NCBI GenBank assembly: GCA_030427205.1
Contig: JAUHXC010000025.1
Location: 1-64,000, forward strand
DNA length: 64,000 nucleotides
From: a bacterium
GTDB taxonomy: Bacteria > Myxococcota_A > Bradymonadia > UBA7976 > UBA1532
Direction of reading: 5' to 3'
The notes under the pieces are model-generated. The model had not been told where the DNA came from and made no database searches. It saw only the letters and a list, made by a program, of their open reading frames with translations. Positions 46,893 to 55,443 of this stretch are shown piece by piece. Both the position numbers and the translations under genes were made by a program. The number at the start of each line of letters is the position of its first letter. The first letter of the stretch is position 1.

Positions 46893-47082
46893 TCCCCGGC
46901 GCGCCGGCCGCTCACCGCTCGCCCGCCCCCTGCTCCGCCTCAGCGCTGCCCGCCGCCTCAGCGCTGCCCAGCGCCTCACCGGGCTGCAGCGCCGCCATCG
47001 GCGCCGAGATTCGCTTATGGAAGTCCAGCCAGATGCGTCGGTCGTCCCGGCAGTCGAAAACCCGGCACACCGGCTGTCACGC

Positions 47083-47535
47083 TCAATCCCCGGGGGCCGA
47101 CGGCTTCGGCGCAGGCTGCGGCGCTGGCGCCGCGGCGTCGCCCGCGCACCCGACGAGGTACTTGAACGTGCCCACGACGTCGAGATCGACCCACTGCCCG
47201 GTCAGCTCGATGTGCACCGCCGCGACCTTCGGCGGCTGCCCGTCGATGGTGATCCGCGACTCGCCGACCAGGGCCTTCTCGCCGACCTGGAACGTGATCT
47301 CCAGAGTATGCGCCGGGTGGCCCTTGCCGGCGGCCCCGCGCAGGCTGATCGCCGCCGGCCGGCCGACGCGGGTGGTGATGCGCGGCTGCGACACCGTCTG
47401 CCGGGTCGTGCCGTCGGTCGAGTCGACGGTGCAGGCGATCGTCTTCACCGGGGCCGCGGGGGCGACGGCGGGCAGCGCGAGCGCGGCCAGCGCCAGGAAG
47501 ACCGGGATCGAGCGGCTGATGGACATGACGGTCAT
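47083..47535 (-). CDS. small exported protein of unknown function
   Basis: 150 residues with a clear signal peptide (SIPVFLALAALALPAVAPAA); ATG 47535 or 47526. The mature part is a beta-rich domain with one Cys pair (IACTVDS, YLVGCAGD) and a Pro-rich tail. No known family. Flanked by about 190 nt and 245 nt of non-coding sequence; the former contains two imperfect copies of CGCCTCAGCGCTGCCC. Confidence 0.65.
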   Translation of the reverse strand: MTVMSISRSIPVFLALAALALPAVAPAAPVKTIACTVDSTDGTTRQTVSQPRITTRVGRPAAISLRGAAGKGHPAHTLEITFQVGEKALVGESRITIDGQPPKVAAVHIELTGQWVDLDVVGTFKYLVGCAGDAAAPAPQPAPKPSAPGD

Positions 47536-47780
47536 GGGGCAATCTCCGAGGTCGATCGACTCACGCTAGCCGATCGCATCGCCTCACCCAAGGCCCTGCT
47601 CACGACCCGTCGCGGCGCGTGATTCGACCGCCGCGCGAACCGCGCACGCGACCGGCGCGTGCATTCAGCGTTCGCTCCTCGGCAGAGCCCGCCCGCGAGC
47701 CGCCACCGGAAAAAGCGCGCCGCCCGGCGGTGCATCACCCCGGCATACGACGCTCACGCCCACGACCGAGGGAGATCCCC

Positions 47781-49412
47781 ATGAACGCCCGCTTCTGGTT
47801 GCGCGCCGCCGCCATCACCGCCATCGCCGCCTTCACCGCCACCGCCGCCGTCGCCGCCCCCGAGGGCCGCTGCGACTGTCAGGACGATGACCGTGACGGC
47901 CGCATCGACGAAGGCATCGACTGCCTCTACGACGGCGCCCTCGAGGCCACCGCCGACGACCGGTACGCCGTCTACCTCGACGGGGCGTACCTCGGCGGCG
48001 ACGGCGACTGGGTGCGGACCCACACCTACGGCTTCGCGGTGCCCGCCGGCCCGCACCGCCTCGCGGTCGAGGCCCAGGACACCGGGTGGGCCGTGCAGGG
48101 CTTCCTGGCCCGGGTCACTCCGCCGCTCGCCGCCGACTTCGTGACCGGCGACGGCGTCTGGCAGCTGCGCAATACCCTGCCGCCCGCCGGCTGGCACGTC
48201 GGCGGCAGCGCCGGCTTCACGCCCGACGACACCGCGCTGTGCAACCCCTACGCCCTCTCCCTCTGGGGCGGCGCCCCCCAGAGCCTCGGCGACGCCGACT
48301 GGGTCTGGGCCGGCGGCTGCGACGCCCAGCAGGCCCCGCGGGTCAACTACGCCGTCGCCGACTTCGAGGTCTGCGGCGCGGCCACCGTCTGCTGCGATCT
48401 CGACGCGGGCGGGCACGCCGCGCTGACCGCCGCCGAGTGCGCCGACGTCGGGGTCCAGGCCGACGCCGATCGGTGCGTCGAGGTCTGCTGCCAGTCCGGC
48501 GACGACGTCGCCACGACGACCGCCGCCGACTGCGAGGCCGAGCGCGGGCGGGTGATCGCCGACGCCCTGTGCGACGCGGTCTGCTGCGACGTGGACGACG
48601 AATACATCGACGTCAGCGCCTTCGAGTGCGCGGCCAGAGGAGGCCGCAGCGCCGAGCAGCGCCTCTGCGACGAGGCCTGCGACTGCCAGGACAACGACGG
48701 CGACGGCGCCGTCGACGAGCGCGTCGACTGCACCTACGGCGCGGGGCTGCGCATCAGCGCCGACGACACCTACGACGCCTACCTCGACGGGCAGCCCATC
48801 GGCGGCGACGCGGACTGGAGCGTCGCCGAGGACTACAGCTTCGCGGTCACCGCGGGCGAGCACGTCATCGCGGTCGAGGCCCGGGACCTCAGCCTCAACG
48901 TGCAGGGGCTCATCGCCCGGGTCTTCGTGCCCTTCGAGCCGGCCTACGACACCGGCGACGGCCGTTGGCGGCTGTCCAACGACGCGCCCGCCGGCGACTG
49001 GCGCGCCACCGGCGCCGGGCTGCCGGTCGACGACGCCGACGCCATCTGCCCCTACGTCGGCGCCTGGGCCGGCGAGCCCCAGAGCCTCAGCGGCGCCGAC
49101 TGGGTCTGGGCCACGCACTGCGGCGCCTACACCGCGCCGCGCACGCTCTTCGCGGCGACGACCTTCCCCGCCTGCGTCGAGGCCACCGTCTGCTGCGCGA
49201 CGCGCTTCGGCGACCGGACGCTGACGGCCATCGAGTGCGACGCGGCGGGCGCGGTGACCGCGGCCGCGCGCTGCGAGGTGCAGCCCTGCGCGCCGATCCA
49301 CTGCGGCCGCAGTGAATCTCCGGCCGACTTCGACGGCGACGGCTGCGCGGAGCGCTGCGTGCCCGACCGGGTCGAGGCCCTGGCGCCGCGGACGCCGACC
49401 CGGCAGCGCTGA
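47781..49412 (+). CDS. secreted Cys-rich protein with two duplicated modules
   Basis: 543 residues; ATG 47781 with GAGGGAGATCCCC upstream; signal peptide cleaved near AVAAPE. Module 1 (about 30-205) and module 2 (about 305-475) are copies: each opens CDCQDDDRDGRIDE or CDCQDNDGDGAVDE, continues with a YLDG strand, FAV...AG.H.(L/I)AVEA, VQGxxARV, and ends PQSL.(D/G)ADWVWA. Between and after them lie four short repeats of the kind V-C-C ... T/S-A ... E-C-A/E-x-x-G. The YLDG/AVEA part resembles a carbohydrate- or lipid-facing jelly-roll; no enzyme motif. Cell-surface adhesion is possible, not shown. Confidence 0.75.
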   Translation: MNARFWLRAAAITAIAAFTATAAVAAPEGRCDCQDDDRDGRIDEGIDCLYDGALEATADDRYAVYLDGAYLGGDGDWVRTHTYGFAVPAGPHRLAVEAQDTGWAVQGFLARVTPPLAADFVTGDGVWQLRNTLPPAGWHVGGSAGFTPDDTALCNPYALSLWGGAPQSLGDADWVWAGGCDAQQAPRVNYAVADFEVCGAATVCCDLDAGGHAALTAAECADVGVQADADRCVEVCCQSGDDVATTTAADCEAERGRVIADALCDAVCCDVDDEYIDVSAFECAARGGRSAEQRLCDEACDCQDNDGDGAVDERVDCTYGAGLRISADDTYDAYLDGQPIGGDADWSVAEDYSFAVTAGEHVIAVEARDLSLNVQGLIARVFVPFEPAYDTGDGRWRLSNDAPAGDWRATGAGLPVDDADAICPYVGAWAGEPQSLSGADWVWATHCGAYTAPRTLFAATTFPACVEATVCCATRFGDRTLTAIECDAAGAVTAAARCEVQPCAPIHCGRSESPADFDGDGCAERCVPDRVEALAPRTPTRQR

Positions 49413-49542
49413 GGCCGGCGGGCCCGCCCGACGTCGCGGCGCAGCGGCGGCCGGTCGCGCGCGGGCGGCCGAATCCCGACCGCGCGTGCCCATCCCGGCA
49501 GCCTCGCGGGTTCCACCCCCGAACCCGAGATCAGGAGGCCCC

Positions 49543-50385
49543 ATGAACCACACCAGCCCGAGCCACGCCCGGCCCGCCCGCGCCGAACGCCGCGGCGCGC
49601 CCACGACCGCCCTCGTCCAGCGGGAGCGCGGCGGCCTGCGCATCGTCGAAGCCAGCAACGACGCGCTCAGCGACGCGCAGATCGAAGAGATGGAGGCCCT
49701 CGGCCGCCGCACCGAGCCCAGCCTCGAACGAGACCACATCCGGCGGCATCACGTGCGGGGCGCGCCGGCCCGGTTCTACCTCGTGTACGCCGGCGACCGG
49801 CTGGTGAGCATGCAGAGCTACGCCACGTTCATGTTCTCGACGCCCTTCGCCGACCGCCCGCTGCCCGTCTTCCGCGGCTACCTCACCTACAAAGACCCCG
49901 ACTGCGCCGCCCGCGGGCTCACGCGGCGCATGTCGGTGCGCCACGTCCGCCGCGCGCTCGGGCCGACCTGGATGCTGCAGCAGTGGGCCGCGGTGGGCCA
50001 CAGCGCCAACCCGCGGGTGTACACGCAGTTCCTGCGCAGCTGCGCCGAGGTCTACCCGCGCATCGAGGCCGGCGCCCCGCCCGCGGTCGTCGACTTCGTG
50101 CGCGCGCTCACCGGGCAGGCGGTCTCGCCGTGGCTCGTCGACGCCGGCGAGCCGCACCTGCCCGCGCGGGTCGACATCACCGAGAACTACGCCGCCCGTT
50201 ACGCCACGCACGACCCGGCCCTGGACCAGCTCTTCTTCGACCGCGGCATGCTCGAGCGCGCGAACGGCCGGATCTACCTGACCGACCGCTCGATGTTCAT
50301 GGTCTGCGTGCACCGCCCGCTCGCCGCGGCGAAGCACCTGCTCGAGCAGCGCCTCGGCCTGCGCCCGACGGAGATCAACCGATGA
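49543..50385 (+). CDS. GNAT-like protein (tentative)
   Basis: 280 residues from ATG 49543 behind AGGAGG. N-terminal Arg/Ala-rich tail, then an alpha/beta region with FYLVYAGDRLVSMQSYATF, PVFRGYLTYKDPDCAARGLTRRM and HVRRALGPTWMLQQW. The strand-turn-helix with RGLTRRM resembles the acetyl-CoA site of GNAT acyltransferases, but key signatures are weak. Its stop overlaps the start of the PhyH dioxygenase gene (ATGA), so the two enzymes should act together, perhaps on a small-molecule product. Confidence 0.6.
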   Translation: MNHTSPSHARPARAERRGAPTTALVQRERGGLRIVEASNDALSDAQIEEMEALGRRTEPSLERDHIRRHHVRGAPARFYLVYAGDRLVSMQSYATFMFSTPFADRPLPVFRGYLTYKDPDCAARGLTRRMSVRHVRRALGPTWMLQQWAAVGHSANPRVYTQFLRSCAEVYPRIEAGAPPAVVDFVRALTGQAVSPWLVDAGEPHLPARVDITENYAARYATHDPALDQLFFDRGMLERANGRIYLTDRSMFMVCVHRPLAAAKHLLEQRLGLRPTEINR

Positions 50386-51641
50386 ACGCGCCCTTCACCC
50401 ACCCGCTCGTCGACGTTCAGCCGCCCATCGACGCCGTCGTCGCCGGCCTCGACCTCGACCGCCGGCAGCGCGCCCGCCTTCGAGCGCTCTACCACGCCAT
50501 CCGCGCGGTTCGCCCGGCGGTCCTCCGCTGGCGGGAGGCCCGGGGCCGGGCCTTCGATCTCGCCGCCGCCGTGCGCGAGCGCCCGCGGCAGCCCCTCGAG
50601 ATCCCCGGCACCCGACGCCGCGAGACCGACGGCGGGCACTACCTCTCCCGCGACGAGGTCGCCGGCTTCGCCCGGAACGGCTTCACCGCGCCCTTCGAGG
50701 TGATCACCGCCGCCGAAGCCCGCGACCTGCGCGAGCAGGTGTATGCGCTGCACGGGTCGGGCTGGGGCGGGCGCACCTTCCTCGGGCCCGACATCCAGCG
50801 GGCGCTCGAGCAGACCGGCGCCTGGAGCGTCAACAACGCCGGCCTCTATCAGGCCCTCGCCCAGCCGTGCATCCGCGAGCTGCACGCCAGCCCGCGCGTC
50901 GGCGATCGCCTCGCGAGCCTGCTCGGCGAGGAGGTCGTGCTGTGGCGCACGCAATTCTTCGAGAAGAAGCCGGGCGCGGTCGGCAGCTTCTGGCACCAGA
51001 CCTCCGACTTCTCCGAGGACTCGACCCAGGCCGCGTTCGAGCCGCCGCCCGCGCTGCCGCTCGCCCTCGGCAACCTCACCGCCTGGATCGCGCTCGACGA
51101 CTACACCCCCGAGACCGGCTGCCTGCGCTTCGTGCCCGGCAGCGCCGCCGACGACCGCCTCGACGCCGCGATGCGCGCCATCCAGGGCGACCGCACCGGC
51201 TTCCTGTTCTCGCTCTCCGACGCCGAGCTGCTGCAGGCGCTGACGATCCGCGACTACACCACCGGCCTGTTCGCGCCGCTGCAGTTCATCTTCGAGGTCA
51301 CCTGCCGCGCCGCGCCCGACCTGCTGCGCGATACCCCGCCGCTCGACATGCCCATGCGGGCCGGCCAGGGGGTCATCTTCACCTCGATGTGCGTGCACGG
51401 CGCGAACGGCAACCAGAAGACCGAGCGGACCTACCTGGCCTCGGTCGGGCGCTATACCGCGGCCGATACCAAGATGTATGTCGGGCAGACCGAGCTGCCG
51501 TTCCGCACCGGCGCGGGCGTCTTCAGCTTCCCCACCGCCCCGCTCGCGACGATCCCGGTGCACGCGGCGCAGGGGCAGATCCCGCGCGCGCAGGCCACGC
51601 CGCCCGACCGCCCTCAGCTTCGGCGCGCGGCTGGGGTCTAG
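50382..51641 (+). CDS. PhyH-family Fe(II)/2-oxoglutarate dioxygenase
   Basis: 419 residues. An N-terminal helical region (about 1-95) is followed by a PhyH-like cupin: SRDEVAGFARNGFTAPFEVI, metal-site segment FWHQTSDF (His and a following Asp), GNLTAWIALDDYTPETGCLRFVPGS, and distal CVHGANGNQKTERTYLAS with His and Arg for iron and 2-oxoglutarate. The proximal motif is spaced as H-x-x-x-D rather than the usual H-x-D, so ligation should be checked. Last 11 codons (R-P-Q-L-R-R-A-A-G-V-stop) lie in the first of two 35-bp direct repeats. Overlaps the GNAT-like gene by ATGA. Confidence 0.85.
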   Translation: MNAPFTHPLVDVQPPIDAVVAGLDLDRRQRARLRALYHAIRAVRPAVLRWREARGRAFDLAAAVRERPRQPLEIPGTRRRETDGGHYLSRDEVAGFARNGFTAPFEVITAAEARDLREQVYALHGSGWGGRTFLGPDIQRALEQTGAWSVNNAGLYQALAQPCIRELHASPRVGDRLASLLGEEVVLWRTQFFEKKPGAVGSFWHQTSDFSEDSTQAAFEPPPALPLALGNLTAWIALDDYTPETGCLRFVPGSAADDRLDAAMRAIQGDRTGFLFSLSDAELLQALTIRDYTTGLFAPLQFIFEVTCRAAPDLLRDTPPLDMPMRAGQGVIFTSMCVHGANGNQKTERTYLASVGRYTAADTKMYVGQTELPFRTGAGVFSFPTAPLATIPVHAAQGQIPRAQATPPDRPQLRRAAGV

Positions 51642-51643
51642 TC
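51609..51643 (+). repeat. 35-bp direct repeat, copy 1 (3' end of PhyH gene)
   Basis: Matches the segment at 52571-52605 at 34 of 35 positions and holds the last codons and TAG stop of the PhyH gene. With copy 2 it brackets a single gene, like attL/attR of an element integrated at a gene's 3' end. Confidence 0.85.
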
Positions 51644-51646
51644 TGG

Positions 51647-52483
51647 TCACCGCGCTCGCCGGCCGCTGCGGCTGCGCTCGGCGGCCGGGTCGATGCCTTC
51701 GAAGACCACGCCCGGCACCCGCGTGCGGTTGCCGGCAGCGTCGATCGCGGTGATGTGCATCGAGAAGCGCCGGTCAGCGCCGATCACGTCCATGTTCTCG
51801 CTGCACAGCTTCTGGCCCAGCCAGAGGTGACTGGCGTGCACTCCGCTGAGCCGAATCGTCCGGGGGGTGGGGTCCACCGCGCGCCGGCCGACCCGCTCGC
51901 CGGGCAGTTCGCGCACGGCGAGCTCCAAGACCTGGGCGCTGTCGTCCAGCGTCGGCATCGCAAAGGCGATGAACGCCGCAGCCGTCGGGTCGTAGTGGTC
52001 GGCGATGGGCGCCGGGGCGCGCACGACGCGCGGCGGGGTGACGTCGGGCCCGTCGGCGGTCGTCCAGACCTGCGGCGTATCGCGACCGACGACGTGCACC
52101 CGCCCGCCGGGCAGGACGAGGTGCAGAATATAGGCGGTGCGCGGCGCCAACGGCCGGACGGGCCGCACATCGGCCCAGGCCTCCTCCAGCGACCAAGAGC
52201 GCTCGGGGATCCGCCGCGTCTCGACGACCTCGACCGCTATCGCGTGGTCTTCGGCGAGCAGGTGCGCGCGCACCGCGCCGCCGATGGACTGCACGGTCTC
52301 GGCGAAGTGACCCGAACCCGTGACGCGAAGCAGGGGCTGGGTCGGCAGCTCGCCATAGGGCCAGGCGAAGATGTTCGGGCGGGGCGCCGAGCGTTCGCAG
52401 GACAGCGCGTTCGCCAGCGTCGGGCAGATCGACACCGCGGCGAAGAACGAGAGCGCGGTCGCGTGCAGTGCCCGGGAAGCCAT
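51647..52483 (-). CDS. secreted protein of unknown function, between direct repeats
   Basis: 278 residues from ATG 52483; a signal peptide (ALHATALSFFAAVSICPTLA) follows, which excludes the upstream ATG at 52513. The mature protein is beta-rich, with segments such as PLLRVTGSGHFAETVQSIGG, TAYILHLVLPGGRVHVVGRD and FSMHITAIDAAGNRTRVPGV, which look like Ig- or fibronectin-like strands. One Cys pair. No family recognised. It runs opposite to the PhyH gene and lies alone between two 35-bp direct repeats, so it may have arrived as a cassette. Confidence 0.7.
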   Translation of the reverse strand: MASRALHATALSFFAAVSICPTLANALSCERSAPRPNIFAWPYGELPTQPLLRVTGSGHFAETVQSIGGAVRAHLLAEDHAIAVEVVETRRIPERSWSLEEAWADVRPVRPLAPRTAYILHLVLPGGRVHVVGRDTPQVWTTADGPDVTPPRVVRAPAPIADHYDPTAAAFIAFAMPTLDDSAQVLELAVRELPGERVGRRAVDPTPRTIRLSGVHASHLWLGQKLCSENMDVIGADRRFSMHITAIDAAGNRTRVPGVVFEGIDPAAERSRSGRRAR

Positions 52484-52570
52484 GTGTCGACGATAGCGCG
52501 GACGCCGGCCCACCCGTCAACCGGGACGCGTCGCCCGGCGCCCGGGACGCGCCCGGCGCAGGCTCGATGA

Positions 52571-52605
52571 CGCCCTCAGCTTCGGCGCGCGGCTGGGGTA
52601 TAGTC
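52571..52605 (+). repeat. 35-bp direct repeat, copy 2
   Basis: Second copy of the repeat at 51609-51643. It still encodes the same ten residues plus stop as the PhyH C-terminus; its one difference (GTC to GTA) is synonymous and also creates TATAGT, a -10-like hexamer at 52599-52604. A TGA lies in frame just before it. Confidence 0.85.
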
Positions 52606-52627
52606 GGCCGCCACCGGGAGGGCCTGC

Positions 52628-52690
52628 ATGGAGCCGATCGCCACCGCCGCCGCCATCGTCAAGGTCATCGTCGCCGGGCACAGCGCCTGA
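52628..52690 (+). CDS. possible 20-residue hydrophobic peptide
   Basis: ATG 52628 with a strong ribosome site (GGGAGGGCC, about 4 nt upstream) opens MEPIATAAAIVKVIVAGHSA and stops at 52690. TATAGT at 52599-52604 lies about 24 nt before the ATG and could serve as a -10. The peptide is Ala/Val/Ile-rich with one Lys, like small membrane peptides. Length alone gives no statistical support; treat as a candidate. Confidence 0.3.
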   Translation: MEPIATAAAIVKVIVAGHSA

Positions 52691-52735
52691 GCGGCGTATT
52701 GCGCCCGCGGCATGCCCGGCTGCGAACCGCGACCA

Positions 52736-54508
52736 TCAGCCCCTTTCGTCCCGGGGCGTCAGCCAGTCGTTCTCTTCGACCACGCCACCTTGCAAGATCG
52801 CTGCGTCGATGATCGAGCGCGCGAGCGTATCCCGCCGCCCGGGTATCGGCGAGAGGACCTTCATCCGTCCCACATAGTTGAGGGCTTCGCGGCTCGATGC
52901 CCCGCCTCGGGAGATGACCCAGCTCTGGAGCCGTGTGATCGCGTCGGCCATGTCCGCAGACGACAGCTGTTCGCCGACGGCGCGGCTCGTGGGCACCGGC
53001 TGCGCGGCCCTTCGCGGCTCAAGGCGCCGAGCAGTCGGTGGCGTAGAGGAGACGCGCGGCTCGGGCCGAGATGATGCTGGGCGACTCGGGAAGAGACGAA
53101 CGGAGCCGTCCGGTGCCTCGACCCGGCGAATCTCACCCCGGGACACCATCGCGTCGATGTAGGACGCCCAATCAGCCGCGCCCAGCCCATCTTCCAGCTT
53201 GGCTTCGGGGTCCACCTTCCTGAGCAGATCGGCCACCCGCGCGGCCAGCGTCGTCGAGCGGATACCCTGGGTGTACTTGCCGACCAGCGCGTGCACGGCC
53301 TCCCGCAGCGCCGCGGTGAGGCGCAGCTTGCCAATGCCCGAAGCCCTCGACACCGGCGCGGCGACCCCGTTGGTGCTCCGCGGACCGGTGATCGGGGTCC
53401 GGGGCTTGAGCGGCGTGCGCGCCCGGGGCCGCGGTGGGCGTGCCGCCGCATCGGGCGGCGCGGCAGCTTTGGGCGGCGCGGCCACCGACGGTGTCGCCGG
53501 TTGGTCGACACGGGGTGTCGGACGCACCTCGGCGCGCTGGACCGGGCGGCCCTCGGGGCGCCTGGCCCCACGGTCATCGACGCGCGCCGACGGCAGCGAG
53601 ACGACCACGCGATCGCCGTCGGTCGAGAGCGAGACCAGACCCCGCTGTGCGACCTCTTGCAAGAAGCTCGTCAGCTTCTGGTCGCCGAGCACCGCGGACA
53701 TCTTGAGCCCTGGGTGCCGCTTGCCGAGCATGGCGCCGACGCGGGAGCCGAGCGGTCCCCGCAGCAGCGAAGGGCCATGCTCGCGGAGGACCTCGACGAC
53801 CATCTGCGCGAGCTGCCTCTTGCCGATCGTCGTGGCCCTGGGCCCGGTCGCCGGCCTGGGCCCGGTCGCCGGCCTGGGCCCGGTCGCCGGCCTGGGTCCG
53901 GTCGGGCTCCTGCGCTCCTTCGACCCCGCACGGGCGACGGCGAGGCGGCGGGCATCGAGCGGGTAGAGCGTCTTGAAGCCGGTCTTCTCCTCGATCCGGC
54001 GACAGCGCTCCTTCACCCGACGATGGACATACGAAAAGCAGTACACCTGAAGCCGGGATCCGCGCTCGTGCACAGCGTCATAGAGCGGGAGGAAGTCTCC
54101 GTCGGAGCTCACGACGGCCAGTGTCAGCTCGGGATCGTCGGCCACTGCCTGCACGGCGTCGACGGCGATCGACACATCGGCGAACTTCTCGGGAGTCGGC
54201 AGTACGGTGCGACATGCGCGACAGGCGATCGGGCCACGACAGCGCTTGCACGCCATGTCGCGCACCTCGGAGATGTAGAGCCGAGGCTCTATGCCGAGCC
54301 GACCCAGCATCGCGTGCACCCGACGGTTCTGCGCCGAGTCGACCACCGCTCGATAGAAGCGAATCTCCAGCTGCGGGCCCAGGCGATCACGCAAGCTCTG
54401 GCACAACCGCGCCAGGCTCTCCTCGAAGTCTAACTCCTGACCGCCCTTGAGGGCCTGACAGAGCCCGAAGTAGAGGTTCTGCCCGTCGATGAGCGCGAGT
54501 GCAGCCAT
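52736..54508 (-). CDS. NYN-domain predicted ribonuclease with LOTUS/OST-HTH-like repeats
   Basis: 590 residues from ATG 54508 (GGGGGGAACGC upstream). NYN/PIN-like domain about 1-185 with acidic residues Asp8 (ALIDGQN), Asp111 (FADVSIAVDA) and Asp136/Asp138 (SSDGDFLPL). Inside it lies a zinc-knuckle-like insert with Cys87, Cys90, Cys96 and Cys99 (CKRC, CRAC). A linker of T-G-P-R-P-A repeats follows, then two LOTUS-like winged helices (about 219-300 and 400-490; KMSAVLGDQKLTSFLQEV is typical) and a third, partial one near the C-terminus. NYN plus LOTUS is the plan of the RNA-cleaving protein MARF1; expected role is RNA binding and cleavage in the cytoplasm. A repeat array lies just upstream. 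Confidence 0.85.
   Translation of the reverse strand: MAALALIDGQNLYFGLCQALKGGQELDFEESLARLCQSLRDRLGPQLEIRFYRAVVDSAQNRRVHAMLGRLGIEPRLYISEVRDMACKRCRGPIACRACRTVLPTPEKFADVSIAVDAVQAVADDPELTLAVVSSDGDFLPLYDAVHERGSRLQVYCFSYVHRRVKERCRRIEEKTGFKTLYPLDARRLAVARAGSKERRSPTGPRPATGPRPATGPRPATGPRATTIGKRQLAQMVVEVLREHGPSLLRGPLGSRVGAMLGKRHPGLKMSAVLGDQKLTSFLQEVAQRGLVSLSTDGDRVVVSLPSARVDDRGARRPEGRPVQRAEVRPTPRVDQPATPSVAAPPKAAAPPDAAARPPRPRARTPLKPRTPITGPRSTNGVAAPVSRASGIGKLRLTAALREAVHALVGKYTQGIRSTTLAARVADLLRKVDPEAKLEDGLGAADWASYIDAMVSRGEIRRVEAPDGSVRLFPSRPASSRPEPRVSSTPPTARRLEPRRAAQPVPTSRAVGEQLSSADMADAITRLQSWVISRGGASSREALNYVGRMKVLSPIPGRRDTLARSIIDAAILQGGVVEENDWLTPRDERG
53840..53896 (-). repeat. 18-bp in-frame repeat in the NYN-LOTUS linker
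   Basis: Three near-identical 18-bp units (GGGCCCGGTCGCCGGCCT on the plus strand) encode T-G-P-R-P-A repeats between NYN and the first LOTUS domain. In frame, so length can vary without loss of the protein. Confidence 0.8.
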
Positions 54509-54699
54509 GCGTTCCCCCCCTTGCCGCGCCGAGATCACGAGAGTGCCATCGCTGCCCGTGCGCGTCAGATGCAGGCTATGTGGCGGGCAGCATAACATCA
54601 TCCGGGGCGCGCGGACGGGTCCCGCCGCCTGCGACCCCGCCGGAATCCACCGCGTGCGGACCCCCCGAGACCGCGCCCTGCCCGAGCAGGCCGCCTTGC

Positions 54700-55300
54700 C
54701 CCACCCGCCGGCGGTTCCAACGCTCCAAAATCCCACCCGCTACGCCGTGGGGCCGTACCAACGCCCAAGAATCCCACCCGGTGGCCCGTCTGGCGAAGCA
54801 AACGCCGTGAAATCCGACGTCGCCCGTCACAATGCCGTTCCATCGTCCGCCCGCCGAACGCCGCGCTCGCGCCCGGTCGTTCCATCCCCCTCTACGCGCC
54901 CGTGAACACCCCGATGAAACCCCCGCCCGCGATCCGAGGCGCCTCGTCGACGACCGGTGGAACGCCGATCCGCTTCACCGCCGCCCTTTCGCCGGGCGTT
55001 GCAACCCGCTGCGCGCAAAATCGGCCCTTTTTCCGGACCGTATGAACCCCCGCGGCGCCATCGACCCCTCGATTTTCGACCGATGGAACGCCAGAACGCG
55101 AAAATCCGCCGCGCTGCGGGCCGTTCGACCGCCCGGACGGCGTACGCGGTGCGATTTCTGGACGAACCAACGCCCCCACGGGCAACGGCCTCCGATTTTC
55201 GAGCGGTCGAACGCGCCCACGGCGAGCGGCCCTCGATTTCTGGGCGAACCAACGCCCGGACGACCAGCGGCCTTCGGGCCCCGACCGTTCCATCCCCATT
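54700..55300 (-). repeat. array 1: degenerate 41-nt tandem repeats, non-coding
   Basis: The gap between the NYN-LOTUS gene and the FG-GAP lipoprotein gene is filled by about 14 units. Read on the minus strand a unit starts GCGTT(C/G)G, continues CAGAAATCG or CGAAAATCG, and ends CCGTGGG. AACGC on the plus strand recurs at 54719, 54760, 54801 and again at 55087, (55128), 55169, 55210, 55251, each exactly 41 nt apart. Because 41 is not a multiple of three and all frames show the same degenerate pattern, it is unlikely to be a gene. Units differ by 30-50%, so it is old or under selection for spacing rather than sequence. The rest of 54509-55443 shows no gene. Confidence 0.75.
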
Positions 55301-55443
55301 TTTCGCGGCCTGTGGCCGATCGGGCGTCCAGAGAACGGTACAGAGCGACACCCTCTTGGCCGGTGGCCGGGCGGCTCCGGCTGATAAACTGAGCCCGCCG
55401 CGTCGGCCGCGGGCCGCGCGTGTCACAAAAGAGAGGGGGGACG

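Noticed and set aside
54700..55300. tRNA-like elements in array 1 (GTTCGA resembles a T-loop)
   Set aside because: No acceptor or anticodon stem could be drawn around it; the motif is simply part of the repeat.
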